Below the pieces are notes generated by a model. It did not search any database. It had not been told where the DNA came from and saw nothing but the letters and a program-made list of their open reading frames with translations. From Chitinophaga pinensis (lineage in GTDB: Bacteria > Bacteroidota > Bacteroidia > Flavobacteriales_D > Crocinitomicaceae), in assembly GCA_945861175.1 (NCBI GenBank), contig CAMATR010000071.1, forward strand, positions 1 through 7,432: a stretch of DNA of 7,432 nucleotides. The letters run 5' to 3'. Of this stretch, positions 5,105-7,432 are shown piece after piece (the stretch's first letter is position 1; each line of letters begins with the position of its first letter). The translations under genes and the position numbers were made by a program.

Positions 5105-7432
5105 TCAAAGTCTTATAATCACTTTCGAGATCTTTTGCTCTTTGTAGGTGCATTGCAACCAATAGCTGCCGTGGGCAAGCCCAATCGTTTCTAAACTAAA
5201 TGGCGATGCAGGTTGGCTCAGTTCAATAAGTTTTCTTCCGCTGGCATCAAAGAGCATAAACGAATAGGCTTCATCCTGCGGAATGTTGTGCGTTATTGTT
5301 GGATCATCTACGGAAGGGTTGGGGATGATATTTACTTGAATTTCTCCTTCTGTTACATGAATTACTTGCGATGACTCCGCAAGGCATCCTAAAGAATCAT
5401 CTGTCACGCGCAGCTTTACGGTGTAATAGCCCGTTGAAGCATATACATGGTTGACTTGTTCTCCCTCAACCGTTAGCGTTTGGTCGCCAAAATCCCATAT
5501 ATACTCACTAGTAGATCCATTTAACCCAGAAAATGAGTAGTTGACATCGCCGGAAATGTGTGTTTGCAAGAAGGTGGAATCGGGTATGGCCAAAGCCACT
5601 TGCATGGGAAAAGATGCAAAGCAACCATACATATCGTTGAGTTCTAGTGTGTATAAACCGGCCGAGTCGAGCAAAATCGCTGGGGTTTCGGGCCCTGGTT
5701 TCCAATTATACGAATAAGCAGGATTGTACGGCGCTATATATAGTGTGTTCAAGCAAACCAAGGTGTCTTCCGGAATCGAAATGGTTGGCAATACAGCGCC
5801 AAAAGGTGCTAAAGTCGAATCCATCCATGCTAAGCGATCCTCCAAAAAGTTTTTCATGTTGGTGATTTGATCGGAATAGGTGGAGTTCCCTAAAGTTTGC
5901 CACACCGAAAAATTTCGAGCAGAGGGCCCTTGCAAAAGTACCCCAGATAAGCTATCTACAAAATCTAAAAAATTAGCCGTTTTGAATGCATCCTGACGCA
6001 AGGTCAGCCATCGGCAAGCCAATTCGTGTCGATAAATGCTATCCGTATATAACTTCGACCACCAGAACGGAAAGGGCCAATAGGGGTGTGTATTTTCCCA
6101 AACCCAGCCAGAAGTAGGATCATTGGCCATGGCGCGATCATAATCCCAGGGTGGACCAATACACAATTTACCGCCATCGGTATCTTTCTCCTTGTACATG
6201 TAGGTGCTTCGTCCATAACTGTCGTAGTTCATGCTGAATTCGTTAACGATTAGAAAATCGATAAACGTACTGACATCAATCCAATTCCGATATCCAATCG
6301 TTCCATTCATAAAACTGGAGGCATTTAAGGCGTTCTCGAAGGAATCCACATACGTTTTAATATAATTAGCTTGCACCGTTTGTATGGAATCAGCTTTAGG
6401 GTAAACGTATTTAAACTCTACGGGGTTTGAAGTAGTAGCACTATTTATGGGGTCATAAAGAGAATTCCAACTTCCAGGATCGCCGTTGACGTTCATCTCT
6501 ATGATGTAACCACCTGTTAGATCACTTCCTGATAAATCGTTAGCAGACAATTTGGCGATATCTAAGCGATTTTTATCTCGCTTTACTTTCTCAGTTAAGG
6601 TATAAACCCCAATGTACGTCCCATCTAAAAAGATTTCACACAATTTAGTTCTAGGTGCATAACGCCCCATGCGACGAGCAAATTCGTAAGTAACTGTATT
6701 AATCAGTAAGGAGTTATCCAAGTACTCGGCTTTAAATAGCCAATCGTTTTCTGAAGGAAGTCCCAACAGTGTCGTGTCTATTTTAGATCCATTTACATCA
6801 ATCAAATCGAAATCATAGTTTTTCTTTGGATACCACGGACCTGTAAATCCCTGAAGCTCAGTCATTACATCCCCTTCGTAAGCAAAATTGGTTTGGTTAA
6901 CATAATTCAACTGACCAAGACCATTGTCAATAATTTCCATGTGAACTGGCACTTTAATATCATTATTGATGGGATTACCCAGCGAAGTGAGCTTGATAAT
7001 TGGTAGCACACTCGAGAGCGGACCATCGTATGAAATCACAAATGGAATACCACCAGAACAGGGATTATTTCCATTTAAGCCAACTCTAATTATGTAGGTC
7101 TCACCGGCAGTTAAGGTAGCGTCTAAATCCGCTTGTAAACCACAATTATTATTATCATCGTTGAAGTACAAAGATCCTGCTCCAGTTCCCGCAAAGTCAA
7201 CGTTGGCACAATCACCGTACACCCACAGTTTCGTATCACAGCTTATTAGGTTACAGGTGCTAATGGAATAGATTCCGGTAGAATCAGGGATGAATGAATA
7301 ATAAGTATTCGCCTGCGGGGCGACCATTGAACCCAATGTGGTGGGCAAGGGATTCTCACAAATACTTCCCTGCGGACAATTAAAGGAGTGCGAAGCGATA
7401 GTTTGAAATGCTCCACCAGTAGCCATTTGGAC
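5105..7432 (-). CDS. Secreted CotH-kinase domain protein with PKD domain and T9SS sorting domain (5' partial)
   Basis: This is a large secreted or surface-anchored protein; the frame stays open through the window's right edge, so the signal peptide is missing and the ATG at 7426 need not be the start. Numbering from that Met: residues about 40-133 form a PPC-like beta domain (YYSF, GIYSISTCN, FNDDNNNCG, AGETYIIRVG). Residues about 140-540 are a CotH-kinase domain, with PIIKLTS, DWLFKAEYLDNSLL, GTYIGVYTLTEKVKRDKNRLDI (269-290), GGYIIEMN, FLIVNEFSMNYDS and the catalytic-region GPPWDYDRAMAN (424-435). A short Ig-like segment follows (549-612, YNWKPG and SAGLYTLELNDMYGC), then a PKD domain (about 615-691, EYIWDFGD and HVYASTGYYTVKLRVTD). 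The C-terminal T9SS type A sorting domain starts at INIIPNPS-like VNIIPNPS (698-705) and ends in KVIIRL. CotH in Bacillus spores phosphorylates coat proteins; the substrate here is unknown. T9SS cargo is exported and usually anchored at or released from the cell surface. Confidence 0.95.
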   Translation of the reverse strand, partial: VQMATGGAFQTIASHSFNCPQGSICENPLPTTLGSMVAPQANTYYSFIPDSTGIYSISTCNLISCDTKLWVYGDCANVDFAGTGAGSLYFNDDNNNCGLQADLDATLTAGETYIIRVGLNGNNPCSGGIPFVISYDGPLSSVLPIIKLTSLGNPINNDIKVPVHMEIIDNGLGQLNYVNQTNFAYEGDVMTELQGFTGPWYPKKNYDFDLIDVNGSKIDTTLLGLPSENDWLFKAEYLDNSLLINTVTYEFARRMGRYAPRTKLCEIFLDGTYIGVYTLTEKVKRDKNRLDIAKLSANDLSGSDLTGGYIIEMNVNGDPGSWNSLYDPINSATTSNPVEFKYVYPKADSIQTVQANYIKTYVDSFENALNASSFMNGTIGYRNWIDVSTFIDFLIVNEFSMNYDSYGRSTYMYKEKDTDGGKLCIGPPWDYDRAMANDPTSGWVWENTHPYWPFPFWWSKLYTDSIYRHELACRWLTLRQDAFKTANFLDFVDSLSGVLLQGPSARNFSVWQTLGNSTYSDQITNMKNFLEDRLAWMDSTLAPFGAVLPTISIPEDTLVCLNTLYIAPYNPAYSYNWKPGPETPAILLDSAGLYTLELNDMYGCFASFPMQVALAIPDSTFLQTHISGDVNYSFSGLNGSTSEYIWDFGDQTLTVEGEQVNHVYASTGYYTVKLRVTDDSLGCLAESSQVIHVTEGEIQVNIIPNPSVDDPTITHNIPQDEAYSFMLFDASGRKLIELSQPASPFSLETIGLAHGSYWLQCTYKEQKISKVIIRL

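Noticed and set aside
5508..6216. Several 65-72 codon frames within the CotH-like gene, on both strands
   Set aside because: All overlap the conserved CotH, Ig-like and PKD coding sequence in other frames and have no recognisable domains.

Overview
The window looks like chromosomal DNA from a member of the Bacteroidota, probably a Flavobacteriales-like lineage. The main reason is the right-hand gene, which encodes a secreted CotH-kinase protein ending in a type IX secretion (T9SS) C-terminal sorting domain with an IPNPS signature. That secretion system is essentially confined to this phylum. Low GC in the left half and weak or absent Shine-Dalgarno signals fit. The organism call is inference; no rRNA or tRNA is present.

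Layout. (1) Positions 3-1160, plus strand: the 3' part of a ClC-family chloride channel/transporter with two cytoplasmic CBS domains; its N-terminal half lies before the window. (2) Positions 1239-4027, minus strand: a tightly packed three-gene cluster read as DUF2237 protein, then SelO (protein AMPylase pseudokinase), then a COG0523/CobW-type GTP-binding metallochaperone. The first two genes overlap and the last two are 10 bases apart, so they are very likely one operon. (3) Positions 4157-4738, minus strand: the C-terminal part of a purple-acid-phosphatase-like metallophosphatase that has lost its start and its first metal-binding motifs, probably a decayed gene. (4) Positions 4739-5104: a junction region with one short plus-strand ORF for a basic 59-residue protein, plus an open frame without a start just behind the next gene's stop. 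(5) Positions 5105-7432, minus strand: the large secreted CotH-kinase/PKD/T9SS protein, with its N-terminus and signal peptide beyond the window.

How the genes may work together. The DUF2237-SelO-COG0523 cluster is the only clear functional unit. SelO transfers AMP to proteins and is linked in other organisms to redox stress. COG0523 proteins are GTP-driven metal (often zinc) chaperones, and this one has a long His-rich loop. DUF2237 proteins are small, conserved and Cys-rich, with no established function. A shared role in redox or metal homeostasis is plausible but inferred. The ClC gene converges on this cluster and looks unrelated. The CotH-like protein is a surface or secreted protein with its own expression unit.

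I see no CRISPR array, insertion sequence, complete transposase or RNA gene. The window is mostly ordinary housekeeping and surface-protein DNA. The points most worth a second look are the DUF2237-SelO-COG0523 cluster and the truncated phosphatase, which sits where base composition appears to change.
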